From Pirellulales bacterium (GTDB lineage Bacteria; Planctomycetota; Planctomycetia; Pirellulales; JAEUIK01), in assembly GCA_019636335.1 (NCBI GenBank), contig JAHBXR010000017.1:91600-155599 (forward strand): a stretch of 64,000 bases of DNA, written 5' to 3'. Under the pieces are notes generated by a model. That model was not told where the DNA came from. It made no database searches and saw only the letters and a list, made by a program, of their open reading frames with translations. Below are positions 33,526-43,720 of the stretch, piece by piece; positions within the stretch are counted from its first letter, which is position 1, and the number at the start of each line of letters is the position of its first letter. A program made the translations under genes and the position numbers.

Positions 33526-34877
33526 TAGCCCAACCCCGGGCCGACGAGCGCCGCCGTGCCCACCGTTCCCTCGGTGATGTGGAACATTGAGGGGAAGCGC
33601 TCTTCCCAGCCGCGATTGCCCGCCGGGCAATACTGGCGACCGTTCCCCTCGATGGCGGCGACCGTGGGAATCCGCGCGGCAAGACTTGCCGAGTGCAAAA
33701 ACGACGCCCCGGGGCAGGTCAGATCCTGCACGCAGAGGAACATACCGAACTTCTGTGCCGCGGCGCCCATCAGCAGGGCCTCGGTGTGCCCCTTGCAGGC
33801 CTTGAGGGCCACGCCGCTGTAGCCCAGTTCCCGCGCGAGGAGCAGGCTTTCAAGATCGACGAGCGACTCGTCGATCACTACCGGCTTAATCTGCGCGGCG
33901 CGGTGCATGCGATTCTCGGGATTCGCTCGCAGGTCGCGATGCGTCGGCTGTTCAATGTATTGCACGCGGGCCAGCGCGGCAGGCGAGACTTCGGCCAGAC
34001 GCCCGAGAAAATCGAGGACGTACTCGACGTTGGCGCAGCGCTCGTTGAAATCGAGCGAGTAGTTCCACTGGCGACAGCCGCGCGCTTGTTGTGCCGGCGC
34101 AGCAATCTGTTCGACCGCCGCCACGCGCGCCACGTCCCAGGCGAGGTCATCGCCATTCAGCTTGATCTTGAGGTGCGTGAGGCCATCGGCCGCTATCCAC
34201 TCGGGTAGGGTCTCGGGCAGCCCATCGGCCAGACGCTGCGAAACGTCGGCGTCGGTCAAGGGATCGAGCGCCCCCACGAGATGGTACAGCGGCATTCGCG
34301 ACTTCGGCGTGCGGAGCGTATAGCGATCGAGATATTCGCCCGCAAAGTCCGGCGTGAGCCAGGCTGACAGGTCGCGGCTGACATAGTCGGCCGAGAGCAG
34401 GTTGTAGGCGTTCTCTCCCAGCGCCTTGCCGTAGGCGTCGTGGAGGGCCGCTTCGAGCGGACTAGCCGCGACGAGCTGCGCCAGCCGCGGCATCGGTTCT
34501 GCGAGGTTCGCACGGCGCGCGATGTCCTGTGCCCGATCGGCCAGCGATTCGGCCAGCTCGTGGGTGATTTCGAGCGGGTGCCCCACGTCGCGATACTGCG
34601 CCGCGGCCTGCGTGTGCTGCTCGGCCAGCTCGATCATGGCGGCGAGCGTCGCGTCGCCGGCAACCTGCGCGCTCGGCCAGGCCCAGACGTTGCCCATGGG
34701 CATCGAGCCGAACCCGGTGGCGCGGCGCGTCCCATCCCTGGTTTCGACTTCGACGCGAACGTGGGCCAGCACCGCGTCGGTGACGACGCGGCCGCCGAAT
34801 TTCATCGGCGTGCGGTAGGCAAAGCGTTCGGTCTGGCAGGTGGCGGCCAGCAGGCGGAGATCGGTCGGTCGCGGCAC
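33522..34877 (-). CDS. Enolase-superfamily enzyme (mandelate racemase/muconate lactonizing type)
   Basis: 451 residues from a GTG preceded by AAAGGAG. The capping domain is followed by a TIM barrel with the K-x-K motif at 237-239 (LTHLKIKLNGDD), then EQPTHRD and VIDESLVD supplying metal ligands, and GVALKACKGHTEAL with a Lys on the other face. This is the pattern of the MLE/dipeptide-epimerase/OSBS branch. It should abstract a proton alpha to a carboxylate with Mg2+ bound. The substrate is unknown. It lies 41 bases after the LuxR regulator on the same strand and may be co-transcribed with that two-component pair. Confidence 0.85.
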   Translation of the reverse strand: MPRPTDLRLLAATCQTERFAYRTPMKFGGRVVTDAVLAHVRVEVETRDGTRRATGFGSMPMGNVWAWPSAQVAGDATLAAMIELAEQHTQAAAQYRDVGHPLEITHELAESLADRAQDIARRANLAEPMPRLAQLVAASPLEAALHDAYGKALGENAYNLLSADYVSRDLSAWLTPDFAGEYLDRYTLRTPKSRMPLYHLVGALDPLTDADVSQRLADGLPETLPEWIAADGLTHLKIKLNGDDLAWDVARVAAVEQIAAPAQQARGCRQWNYSLDFNERCANVEYVLDFLGRLAEVSPAALARVQYIEQPTHRDLRANPENRMHRAAQIKPVVIDESLVDLESLLLARELGYSGVALKACKGHTEALLMGAAAQKFGMFLCVQDLTCPGASFLHSASLAARIPTVAAIEGNGRQYCPAGNRGWEERFPSMFHITEGTVGTAALVGPGLGY

Positions 34878-34918
34878 GATGGCTCCTTTATGGGGGCGCG
34901 GAGCCCGCGTGCGGCGCC

Positions 34919-35551
34919 TCAGACAAGACCGCGCCGCACCGCCCAGACGGCAGCCTGCGTGCGATCGGAGACGCCGATCTTGCGCAGAATGTGCTGCACG
35001 TGCTCCTTGACCGTTTCGTAGCTGATCCCCAGCGTCTGTGCAATCTCCTTGTTCGTCAGTCCGAGCGCCATCTGCCGCAGCACTTCCGACTCGCGTTTGG
35101 TGAGGGGGACTTCCATATCGTCGCCGAGTCGCGGCGCCGCGAGGGCCCCGGTGACACGGCGCAGATCCTCGCGCGACCAGACCGATTCGCCCACGGCCGC
35201 CGTGCGGATCGCGGCGAGCAGTTCCTCGCGGTTGGCCCCCTTGAGAATATAGCCACTCGCGCCCAGGGCCACGGCCCGGGCGACGTAGGTCGGGTTGTCG
35301 TAGGTCGAGAGGATCAGAACGGGCAGCTCGGGGCGGTCTTGCTTCAGCCGCGCGAGCGCCGCCAGACCGTCGCCGTCGGACATGCGCACGTCGAGCATGA
35401 CGACGTCGGGTTGCGTCTGCGCGACCAGGGCCACGGCTTCATGGCCGCTGGCGGCCTGGCCCACGACTTCGATCTCCGTGCCACGGACAAGGCTGACAAT
35501 TCCGGTGCGGACGACCTCGTGATCGTCCGCGATCAACAACTTAATGCTCAT
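34919..35551 (-). CDS. NarL/LuxR-family response regulator
   Basis: 210 residues. A receiver domain with LLIADDHEVV and the phosphorylated Asp at 54 (VVMLDVRMSDG) is followed by a C-terminal LuxR-type helix-turn-helix (about 148-205; LTKRESEVLRQMALGLTNKEIAQTLGIS). It binds DNA when phosphorylated. Its ATG overlaps the stop of the sensor kinase gene as ATGA, so the two are translationally coupled partners. Confidence 0.95.
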   Translation of the reverse strand: MSIKLLIADDHEVVRTGIVSLVRGTEIEVVGQAASGHEAVALVAQTQPDVVMLDVRMSDGDGLAALARLKQDRPELPVLILSTYDNPTYVARAVALGASGYILKGANREELLAAIRTAAVGESVWSREDLRRVTGALAAPRLGDDMEVPLTKRESEVLRQMALGLTNKEIAQTLGISYETVKEHVQHILRKIGVSDRTQAAVWAVRRGLV

Positions 35552-37800
35552 GCAAGGCTCCGGGGTTGCGTTAGATGGGCAGCGTGCGCGATCGGCAGAT
35601 CGACAAAAACTCGCGTACCCTCGCCCGGCGCGCTTTCGATGCGCGCCTCGCCCCGTAAGATCCGCGCCCTCTCCTTAATTCCGTAGATGCCAAAACGATG
35701 ATCGCTGATGCGTGCGGGATCGAAGCCGACGCCCCAATCGCGGACCTCGAGCTGTACGCGATCGCCGGCTTTGACGAGACGCACCAGCGCCCGCCGCGCG
35801 TGGCTGTGGCGCCGCACGTTCGTGAGTGCCTCTTGCGCGACACGGAACAAGGTGGTCTCGAGCAGCGTTTCGAGCTTGTCGAATTCCGTGTTGCAATCGA
35901 AGGCAATGTCGATGTTCGAGCGGGACATGGCCTCGCTCACCAGGTATTGCAGCGCCGCGACGAGCCCCTGCTCGTCGATGATCGGCGGGCGAAGGCCGCT
36001 GATCAGGCGCCGGGCCTCGTCGATCGAGTCGCGCAGCAGCCGCAGGCAGAGATCGAACTCGTCGGCCACCGCCCCCGCCGTGGGAGGCTGTTTCTGGCGA
36101 ATGGCCTCGAGGTGCATCAAGGCCCCCGTCACGTCCTGCACGAGTCCATCGTGGATCTCGTAGGCGATGAGCCGAGTGTAACGTTCGTGCGCGAGCAGCA
36201 TCTGGCGCATGCGGACCCGTTCGGCCTCGTTCGCCTCGATCGCCCGCTTGCGCTCGGTGATGTCGTGAAAGATGGCCACGGCGCCGGGAAACTCCGTCAG
36301 ACGCCGCGCGCTGACCGCGATCCAGAGCCCGTCGGGGTGATCCTGCGGTCGCACGAAGATCTCGGCGTTGTCGACCACCTCGCCGCGCACCGCGCGCATC
36401 AGGGGCAGTTCGTCGGCCGGGTAGGGCGTGACGCGATCGGGCAGGTACAGCGCGTAATACTCCGACCAGTTCGTCGGAGGCAACTGCGCCCACTCGCGAT
36501 GCAGAATGCGTTCGGCCGCCGGGTTGAAGGCGATGAACTCCCCCTCGCCGTCGACCACGACCACGCCGTCGCTGATGCTGTCGAGCACCGAACGCGAAAT
36601 GTACATCTGCCGGCGCAGCTCTTCGGCCACGCGTGCGCGCTCGGCCACTTCCTGCTGCAATTGCGTGTTGGCGGCCGACAGGGCGGCGGTGCGCTCGATG
36701 ACCCGCTCCTCGAGCTCATCGTGAGCGCGCCGCAGCGAGTCTTCGGCCTGCTTGCGACTGCTGATGTCGACGTCGATACCCCACGTCGCCCAGCCCGGCA
36801 CCGGCACGCTGTGCGAAATGTTCGAGCGCAGAATCGACCGCCTGCTGCCGTCGCGGCAGGTGATCGTCCATTCCCAATCGCGGAAGTCTCCCTTCGCACG
36901 CCACTCGGCAAACATGCACTGCCGGTATTCGGCGTCGGGGTAGAGCCATTCGTCGGCGTGCGGGTTGCCGATGATCTCCTCGGCCGAATAGCCGGTGACC
37001 TTCTCGCACTCGCGGTTCCAGAAGATCGTGTGCCCCTGCTCGTCGAAGGCCTGCAGCATCACCGGCATATTTTCGAGCACGTGGCGCAGGCGCTCTTCAC
37101 GATCGCGCACCGCCTCTTCGGCCTGCTGGCGTTCCGAGGCGGCCAGGGCCAGCGACACGAAGTCGGCCAGCGTGCCGGCGAATTGCTGTTCTTCGTTCGA
37201 CCAGTGCCGGGCCGGACCAAGGTGCTCGGAGCACATGATGCCGATCATGCGCCCGCCGCTGCGGACCGGCGCATCGATGAGCGACGCGATCCCCTCGGGC
37301 ACCAGGTAGGGTGCGGCCAACTCGTTTGTGCGGGCGTCGGTGACGGCGTCGTCCGCGGCGATCGTGCGTTCCAGCTCGATGGCGCGGAAATAATTGGGAA
37401 ACATCTCGGCGGCCAGCTCGGCGCCGCTGGTGTGCTGGCCGAGCTCCGCATCGAAATGCTCGATGCAGTGAATCTTCGTGCGGTCGGCATTGTAGAGCCA
37501 GATGTTGACACGCGCGACTTCGAGCGTGCGGGCCGCCACCTCACCCAGAAACCTCAGCACGTCGTCGAGCGGACCGGAGAGCCGGGGGCTCGTGGCGAGC
37601 TCGACGAGAACCGTGTTGTACCGCCGTTGTCGACGTTCGCTAATCTGGTGCGCGACGATCGGCGGCGGCGAGATGCTCGGACCTGGAAATTCCGAAAGTA
37701 GGGTCTCGAGCGCGGCGACGCGCGCTCGGAGTTCCGACAATTCGCGCTCGAGCGATTCGCGGTTAGTGACCAATTGGGACTGGGGCGAAACAGGTGGCAT
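35548..37800 (-). CDS. Sensor histidine kinase: GAF-PAS-PAS-HisKA_3-HATPase
   Basis: 750 residues from the ATG at 37800. An ATG at 37908 would give 786, and neither has a clear ribosome-binding site. A coiled coil of about 45 residues is followed by a GAF-like domain, a PAS domain with ENMPVMLQAFDEQGHTIFWN, a coiled linker, another PAS domain, and a NarX/DegS-type kinase. The HisKA_3 His is residue 550 in YEIHDGLVQD, and the ATPase part has QEALTNVRRHSHA and DWGVGFDP. No membrane span is visible, so it is probably a cytoplasmic redox or small-ligand sensor. It pairs with the overlapping NarL-type regulator. Confidence 0.92.
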   Translation of the reverse strand: MPPVSPQSQLVTNRESLERELSELRARVAALETLLSEFPGPSISPPPIVAHQISERRQRRYNTVLVELATSPRLSGPLDDVLRFLGEVAARTLEVARVNIWLYNADRTKIHCIEHFDAELGQHTSGAELAAEMFPNYFRAIELERTIAADDAVTDARTNELAAPYLVPEGIASLIDAPVRSGGRMIGIMCSEHLGPARHWSNEEQQFAGTLADFVSLALAASERQQAEEAVRDREERLRHVLENMPVMLQAFDEQGHTIFWNRECEKVTGYSAEEIIGNPHADEWLYPDAEYRQCMFAEWRAKGDFRDWEWTITCRDGSRRSILRSNISHSVPVPGWATWGIDVDISSRKQAEDSLRRAHDELEERVIERTAALSAANTQLQQEVAERARVAEELRRQMYISRSVLDSISDGVVVVDGEGEFIAFNPAAERILHREWAQLPPTNWSEYYALYLPDRVTPYPADELPLMRAVRGEVVDNAEIFVRPQDHPDGLWIAVSARRLTEFPGAVAIFHDITERKRAIEANEAERVRMRQMLLAHERYTRLIAYEIHDGLVQDVTGALMHLEAIRQKQPPTAGAVADEFDLCLRLLRDSIDEARRLISGLRPPIIDEQGLVAALQYLVSEAMSRSNIDIAFDCNTEFDKLETLLETTLFRVAQEALTNVRRHSHARRALVRLVKAGDRVQLEVRDWGVGFDPARISDHRFGIYGIKERARILRGEARIESAPGEGTRVFVDLPIAHAAHLTQPRSLA

Positions 37801-37908
37801 GTAGCAAGGCAGCAGCCGATTCGACTGAACCACGGAACTCGATCGCCGCTCCCTCGCGCCAATCGCGCGGGTGCGGCCGCCGCAGAGCATCATGCGGCGT
37901 TCATTCAT

Positions 37909-38531
37909 CTGCGAAAACCGCCGGATGGGTGGGCGTATCCCTTCGTACTTCCAACGCCCCTCGTGCTCGTACGCGTCGCTCGGCCTCGAGCAGGCTCGCG
38001 GAACGCGAGCAGTTTGACGGGCTGGTCGAATCTCTCCTTTGGCAGACCGACGGCACGGGGCAAGAATAACATAGGCCCCGTCAGATGCCTATTCATCCTG
38101 CCACATGTCGTGCCCTGGAGCCCAGGGCTGGGCCCGATCGCACGGCGCCGTCCGAGCCCTTGCCTCCGTCGGCCAATCGACTCTCATCAAACCCAGATAT
38201 TGTCAAATGGTCGCCGTTTGGGGACACGGTGGATTTCGTACTGGATGGAAACCCAGGTGCGCCGCTCCAGGGTTGAGGGGGACAATGGCCGCGATCGCGG
38301 GTCTCTCGCATGCTCCCAACGCCATGTATCTGAAACCGTGTCTCAGCGCCGCGCCCGCCTCCGGGGGGAGAGCCACGGCCAGTGGCCGTAAAGTCTCCCA
38401 ACGGTTGATCTTGGCACCTACAATGGAACCTCTGCCGACGGCAAGTCGGTAGCGTATCGAGGCTTTCGAGCGAAAACCGCTTGCTCGACCGTGGCCTGCA
38501 AGTTGCATCATTGAGTTGGGAGTTGGTTGCC
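37909..38531. other. Long divergent intergenic region before the 1709-residue gene
   Basis: About 620 bases. Open frames exist on both strands but none has coding character or a ribosome-binding site. A 7-bp inverted repeat (38055-38061 and 38075-38081, 13-base spacer) lies about 150 bases from the kinase gene and could be an operator. The last part carries GGGAG (38518-38522) for the large gene. Nothing else was seen. Confidence 0.5.
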
Positions 38532-41500
38532 ATGGTTCGTTTCGTCCTGCTGGCTCTTCTGCTGTGGATGCCAGCAGGGTACGCAGTGGCCAGCGAGCCT
38601 GGTGCCGGCGAGCGACTCGCCTACCTCGAAGGGGTTGATCCCTACTATCCCGGTCGTGACTTTGCCCGGCTAGTGACGCCCCAATGGATCGGCGAGCCGG
38701 GAGTCGAGGCGGTTGCGGTCCTGGCCATCGACGACATGCGCGGCCACGAAAAGTGGGAACACTATCTGCGCCCCATCCTGGAGCGCTTGAAGCAGATCGA
38801 CGGCCGCGCTCCCGTCAGCATCATGACGAACCAGATCGATCCGGCCGATCAGCATCTGCAAAAGTGGTTGGCCGAGGGTGTAGGACTCGACACGCACACG
38901 TTCGACCATCCCTGTCCGCTGCTGGCCGAGGGCTCGCTCGAGAAGGCCCGCGCGACCTACGAGAAGTGCGTCGACCTGCTGGCCCGGGTGCCGGGCAATC
39001 GGCCGGTGGCGTTTCGGATGCCCTGTTGTGATTCGCTGAACACGGTCAGTCCGCGCTTTTACGAAGAAATCTTCAAGCAGCAGACGCCGGGGGGCCTTTT
39101 CCTGTCGGTGGATTCGTCGGTCTTCAACATCCTGACTTCGAACGATCCCGAGCTGCCGCGCGAGCTGGTCATCGAACCGGACGGCGCCGAGCGATTCCGG
39201 CGGTACGTTCCGTTCGAGTCGTTCGTCAACACGATCGAGGACTATCCGTTTCCTTATCCGATCGCCGGGCGATGCTGGGAGTTTCCCTGCGTCGTGCCGA
39301 GCGACTGGTCGGCGCAGCACGTGCAACAGCCGAACAATCCGCGCACGGTCCGCGACCTGTCGGCGGCACTCGATGCGGTGGTCGTGAAGCGTGGCGTTTA
39401 CAACCTCGTATTTCACCCGCATGGCTGGATTCGCCACGATCAGATCGTCGAGTTGATCGAGCATGCCGTGCAGAAGCATGGCCACAAGGTCAAGTTTCTC
39501 AACTTCCGCGAGGCGCTCGACCGGCTGACCACCCACGCCTTGGCCGGCCAACCGTTGCGAGCGGCCGACGGGGGCGATAACGGTGTGCGGCTCATTGATC
39601 TCAACGACGATGGCTATCTCGATGTCGTCATCGGGAACGATACCTTGCGACGCACGCGGCTCTGGTCTCACGAAACGGGCAACTGGCGGGATCTCGATTT
39701 CCCCACGCCGTTAGTCACGGTCGATGCCGAGGGGAGACGTCATGCGGCCGGGGCGCGGTTCGGCATCGTCGGCCCAGCAGGCGAGGTCGTGCTGCTCGTG
39801 CGCAACGAGAAGCTCAGCGGCGCCTGGCGCTTTCATAATGGCCAATGGCGGGAAGATCCCGCCTTGCTGCAAGGCCTGGAGCTCGCCGGCGAGCCGATCC
39901 TGACGATGTCCGGAGACCTGGACCGTGGCGTGCGTCTGCGCGACGTCGATGCCGACGGCTCTTGCGAACTGTTCGTCTCGAACGGCATGCAGAACGCCGT
40001 CTTTACGTGGAACGATGAGCAGCATGCGTGGCAGCCGGCGCGCTATCGACTGCCGGACGGAATCGCGCTGGTCGATCGGCAGGGGCACGACCGCGGCCTG
40101 CGACTGGTCGATCTCGACGACAACGGCCAATTGGATCTCGTCTATTCGAACGAAACGGAGTACGCGGTTCATCTGTTTGAATCGGCCGACCAAGGCTGGG
40201 GCGCGCCTCTCCAGCGTGGCACACGACCCGACGATCAGGCCGTGCCCCCTATTGTTCGCGGCACGACCAACAATGGAGCGTGGTTTCACTCGCGGCATCT
40301 GTGGGTCCAAAACGAAGACACGGCCAGGCTGAAGGATCTGGTCGATCGGCGCTCGTACCACGACTTGCTCGCGGGTTCGAAGCCGCGCGAGCATTCCCCC
40401 GCACAGTCACTCACGGCGCTGCGGGTGCGCGATGGTTTCGTCGTCGAGCTGGTGGCTGCGGAGCCCCTGGTGACCGATCCCGTGGCCATCGATTGGGATC
40501 CGCAGGGGCGGCTGCTGGTGGCCGAGATGAACGACTATCCGCGTCACGGCACGCGTCATACCGGCTGCGTGCGCGTGCTGGAAGACACCGATGGCGACGG
40601 ACGTTTCGACCGTTCGACCGTGTTTCTCGACGACCTGCAGTATCCCAACAGCGTGAAGTGGTGGGGACGCGGGCTGCTCGTCACCAGTGCCCCCGACATC
40701 CTCTACGCCGAAGACACCGACGGCGACGGCAAGGCCGACATCCGCCAGCCCCTCTTTACCGGCTTTGGCGAAGGCAACCCGCAGCATGTCGTGAACGGCT
40801 TGCAGTGGGGGCTCGACAACTGGCTCTACTGCGCCAACGGCGACAGCGGCGGCGCCGTCACTTCTCCCCAGAACCAGGTCGCGGTCGATATCAATGGACG
40901 CGACTTCCGCATCCGCCCCGACGACGGCTCGATCGATCCCCAGGCGGGCTTCACGCAGTTCATTCGCATCCGCGACGATTGGGGCAACTGGTTCGGCAAT
41001 AACAACATCAACCCGCTGTGGCACTATCGGTTGGCGGATCATTACCTGCGCCGCAATCCGCACGTGGCGCCGCCGTCGGGTCGGCGCGATGTGTCGGAGA
41101 ATCCCGGCTCGGCGCCGGTCTTTCCGCGCAGTCGCACGCTCGAGCGCTTCAACGATCTGCACACCGCCAATCGTTTCACGTCGGCCTGCGGGCCCGCGAT
41201 TTATCGCGATGAACTGCTGGGGCCCGGCTTCGAGGGGAATTCCTTCGTCTGCGAGCCGGTCCACAATCTCGTGCATCGCGAGATCGTGCGTCCCGAGGGA
41301 CTCTCGTTCAGCAGCCGCCGGCCGGATGACGAACGCCGTTCGGAGTTCCTGGCCTCGACCGACAACTGGTTTCGTCCTGTCATGGTGCGTACCGGACCCG
41401 ACGGAGCACTGTGGGTCGTCGACATGTATCGCGCGGTCATCGAGCATCCCGAGTGGATTCCTTCGTCGATGCTGGCGAACCTCGATGTTCGCGCGGGGGC

Positions 41501-43661
41501 CACGAGTGGCCGCATCTATCGCATCTATCCCGTGGGCAAGCAGCCGCGCGACATGCCCCACTTGGGAGCAGCGGACACCGCCGGTTTGGTGGCGATGCTC
41601 GAAAGCCCGAACGGCTGGGTCCGCGACAGCGCGCAGCAAATGTTGCTCGAACGAAAAGACACGGCCAGCGCCGCGGAACCGTTGAAACGCCTGGTGCGCG
41701 AGGGAAAACGCCCGACGGCACGGCTTCACGCACTCTGCACGCTAGAAGGGTTGGGCGTGCTCGATGGCGAGACGGTTCGCCGAGCACTGGCCGATCCGCA
41801 TCCAGGCGTGCGGCGGCATGCGATCCGCGTGTCGGAATCGCTGCTCGAGTATGAGGCGGATCTTGGCGTCGCGGTGGCGACGCTGGTTGAGGACAACGAT
41901 CCTCAGGTGGCACTGCAGCTTGCCTACACCCTGGGGGCTTGGAACGATCCTCGCGCCGGTCGGCCCCTGGCGCGTCTGGCGGTGCGCCATGCCGACGACG
42001 AGATCGTGCAGGCCGCCGTCCTCAGTTCCGTGGCGCCGCAGCTTGCCGCGGTCGTGCGCGGCCTGATCGAGGAGCTGTCCAGCGCAGAGCCGCCGGCCGA
42101 AATCTTCGGCAAGCTGTTGGCCACGGCGACGGCCGCCGGCGACGAGGATGCCGTCGTCGCCATGCTGCCCGCCATCACCGCGCGCCGCGACGACCGTTAC
42201 GCGAATTGGCAGATGGCGGCGCTGGCCGAACTGCTCGACTTGCTCGATCGGCAAGATCGCACGTTGGCCGACTTCCGCGAGCAGGCGCCGGCCGAGCTGC
42301 AAGGGCAAATCGATCGGTTGGCGGGGCTTTTCGTCCATGCCCGCGAGGTGGCACTCGCCGCCGACGACGCCACGGCCGATCGGCTGGCGGCCTTGCGTCT
42401 GCTGGGAAGAAACGCCCCCTTTGCGGCCGAGGATGTCGACGCCTTGCGCCAACTACTGGCGCCACGGCAACCGCAAGCGCTGCGCGAAGCGGCCGTAGAA
42501 GCGATCGGTCGTCTGCGCGACGCGCGCGTGCCGGAGTTGCTGCTGGCCGATTGGAAGGGATGCGGCCCCGAGCTGCGCGACGATATCCTCGACGTGCTCT
42601 TCCGCCGCGAGGAGTGGCAGTTGGCTTTGCTCGCGGCGATCGACGAGGAGCTCATCCTGCCCAGCGAGCTCGATACGCTCCGCCGGCAACGTCTCGTCGA
42701 GCACAAATCGCCAGAGGTCCGCGACCGTGCCGCCAGGCTCTTTTCGGGCGATACGAACAGCGATCGGCGCCGCGTCGTCGAAGAGCATCGCTCGGTGCTG
42801 TCCTTGCCGGGTGACGCGGCGCGGGGAGACGTGGTCTTCGCCAAACGCTGTGCCGTCTGCCATCGCTGGCAGGAAAAGGGACATGCGATTGGCCCCGACC
42901 TCAGCGCGCTGACCGATAAGTCGGGCGAAGCGCTGCTCGTCGCGCTGCTCGATCCCAATCGCGCCGTCGAAGCCAAATTCACCAGTTACACCGCCGTGAC
43001 ACAGGCGGGCCTGACGTACAACGGCATCCTGACGAACGAAACGGGCACCAGCCTCACGCTGCTGGCGCAGGAGGGCAAAGAGCAGGTCGTCTTGCGCAAC
43101 GAGATTGAAGCCCTCGAGAGCTCGGGCAAATCGCTCATGCCGGAGGGACTCGAACGCGATCTCAGCGAGCAAGATCTGGCCGACGTCATCGCCTTCCTGC
43201 AGGGAGTCTCGGCGCAGCCGAAACAGATGGAGGGCAACTCCCCGGCGCTGGTCACCCCCGACCCCTTGCGCCGCGAGTTTTCTTGTTTGTCGTCGAATTG
43301 CGAGATCTACGGCGACACGCTGCGCATCGAGGAGGTCAACGGAGCGCTGGGCTATTGGAACAGCGAGAACGATCATGCCGTTTGGGAGATCGACGTCCCG
43401 CGCGAGGGGCTGTACGACGTGCTCTTTGACTGGTCGTGCGACGATTCTTGCGCGGGCAACTATTATGTCATGGAGGTCTCCGGCGCCCGGCTGACGGGTC
43501 GCGTCGAGGGGACGGGAGACTGGAACGCCTATCGCCGCGAGAAGGTCGGCGAGGTGCGACTGCCGGCCGGAAAGCAGCGTCTGGGCATCCGCGCGAGTGG
43601 CCGCATCCAGGAAGCCCTGTTCGACCTGCGCTCGGTAACGCTCCGCCCCCGCGGTCGCTAG
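38532..43661 (+). CDS. Secreted fusion: polysaccharide deacetylase, FG-GAP, PVC-type dehydrogenase, HEAT, cytochrome c
   Basis: 1709 residues with a signal peptide (1-21). About 55-340 is a NodB-type deacetylase with the metal triad D68, H122 and H126 (THTFDH), RMP at 162-164 and a late FHPHGW. About 345-600 holds repeated LIDLNDDGYLD-type FG-GAP calcium loops. From about 625 it has the PVC-type membrane-bound dehydrogenase domain (TIGR02604-like, beta-propeller), then HEAT-like repeats (about 1020-1400), a haem-binding CAVCH at 1440-1444 and a C-terminal carbohydrate-binding-like beta domain. It is probably a periplasmic or surface enzyme that processes a glycan and passes electrons through haem. 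GGGAG nine bases before the ATG supports the start. Confidence 0.9.
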   Translation: MVRFVLLALLLWMPAGYAVASEPGAGERLAYLEGVDPYYPGRDFARLVTPQWIGEPGVEAVAVLAIDDMRGHEKWEHYLRPILERLKQIDGRAPVSIMTNQIDPADQHLQKWLAEGVGLDTHTFDHPCPLLAEGSLEKARATYEKCVDLLARVPGNRPVAFRMPCCDSLNTVSPRFYEEIFKQQTPGGLFLSVDSSVFNILTSNDPELPRELVIEPDGAERFRRYVPFESFVNTIEDYPFPYPIAGRCWEFPCVVPSDWSAQHVQQPNNPRTVRDLSAALDAVVVKRGVYNLVFHPHGWIRHDQIVELIEHAVQKHGHKVKFLNFREALDRLTTHALAGQPLRAADGGDNGVRLIDLNDDGYLDVVIGNDTLRRTRLWSHETGNWRDLDFPTPLVTVDAEGRRHAAGARFGIVGPAGEVVLLVRNEKLSGAWRFHNGQWREDPALLQGLELAGEPILTMSGDLDRGVRLRDVDADGSCELFVSNGMQNAVFTWNDEQHAWQPARYRLPDGIALVDRQGHDRGLRLVDLDDNGQLDLVYSNETEYAVHLFESADQGWGAPLQRGTRPDDQAVPPIVRGTTNNGAWFHSRHLWVQNEDTARLKDLVDRRSYHDLLAGSKPREHSPAQSLTALRVRDGFVVELVAAEPLVTDPVAIDWDPQGRLLVAEMNDYPRHGTRHTGCVRVLEDTDGDGRFDRSTVFLDDLQYPNSVKWWGRGLLVTSAPDILYAEDTDGDGKADIRQPLFTGFGEGNPQHVVNGLQWGLDNWLYCANGDSGGAVTSPQNQVAVDINGRDFRIRPDDGSIDPQAGFTQFIRIRDDWGNWFGNNNINPLWHYRLADHYLRRNPHVAPPSGRRDVSENPGSAPVFPRSRTLERFNDLHTANRFTSACGPAIYRDELLGPGFEGNSFVCEPVHNLVHREIVRPEGLSFSSRRPDDERRSEFLASTDNWFRPVMVRTGPDGALWVVDMYRAVIEHPEWIPSSMLANLDVRAGATSGRIYRIYPVGKQPRDMPHLGAADTAGLVAMLESPNGWVRDSAQQMLLERKDTASAAEPLKRLVREGKRPTARLHALCTLEGLGVLDGETVRRALADPHPGVRRHAIRVSESLLEYEADLGVAVATLVEDNDPQVALQLAYTLGAWNDPRAGRPLARLAVRHADDEIVQAAVLSSVAPQLAAVVRGLIEELSSAEPPAEIFGKLLATATAAGDEDAVVAMLPAITARRDDRYANWQMAALAELLDLLDRQDRTLADFREQAPAELQGQIDRLAGLFVHAREVALAADDATADRLAALRLLGRNAPFAAEDVDALRQLLAPRQPQALREAAVEAIGRLRDARVPELLLADWKGCGPELRDDILDVLFRREEWQLALLAAIDEELILPSELDTLRRQRLVEHKSPEVRDRAARLFSGDTNSDRRRVVEEHRSVLSLPGDAARGDVVFAKRCAVCHRWQEKGHAIGPDLSALTDKSGEALLVALLDPNRAVEAKFTSYTAVTQAGLTYNGILTNETGTSLTLLAQEGKEQVVLRNEIEALESSGKSLMPEGLERDLSEQDLADVIAFLQGVSAQPKQMEGNSPALVTPDPLRREFSCLSSNCEIYGDTLRIEEVNGALGYWNSENDHAVWEIDVPREGLYDVLFDWSCDDSCAGNYYVMEVSGARLTGRVEGTGDWNAYRREKVGEVRLPAGKQRLGIRASGRIQEALFDLRSVTLRPRGR

Positions 43662-43720
43662 GCAGCCGGCGTAGCGCGCGCTGTCGTATCCGCCGCACCG
43701 TGCCAACTTCGTCGAGACTC

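Noticed and set aside
35698..37701. 667-codon open frame on the plus strand
   Set aside because: It lies exactly opposite the GAF-PAS histidine kinase gene and has no family motifs; long antisense frames are common in high-GC genes.
38404..38425. Possible promoter TTGATC...TACAAT before the 1709-residue gene
   Set aside because: The two boxes are only eight bases apart and no alternative -35 box lies at the right distance from TACAAT.
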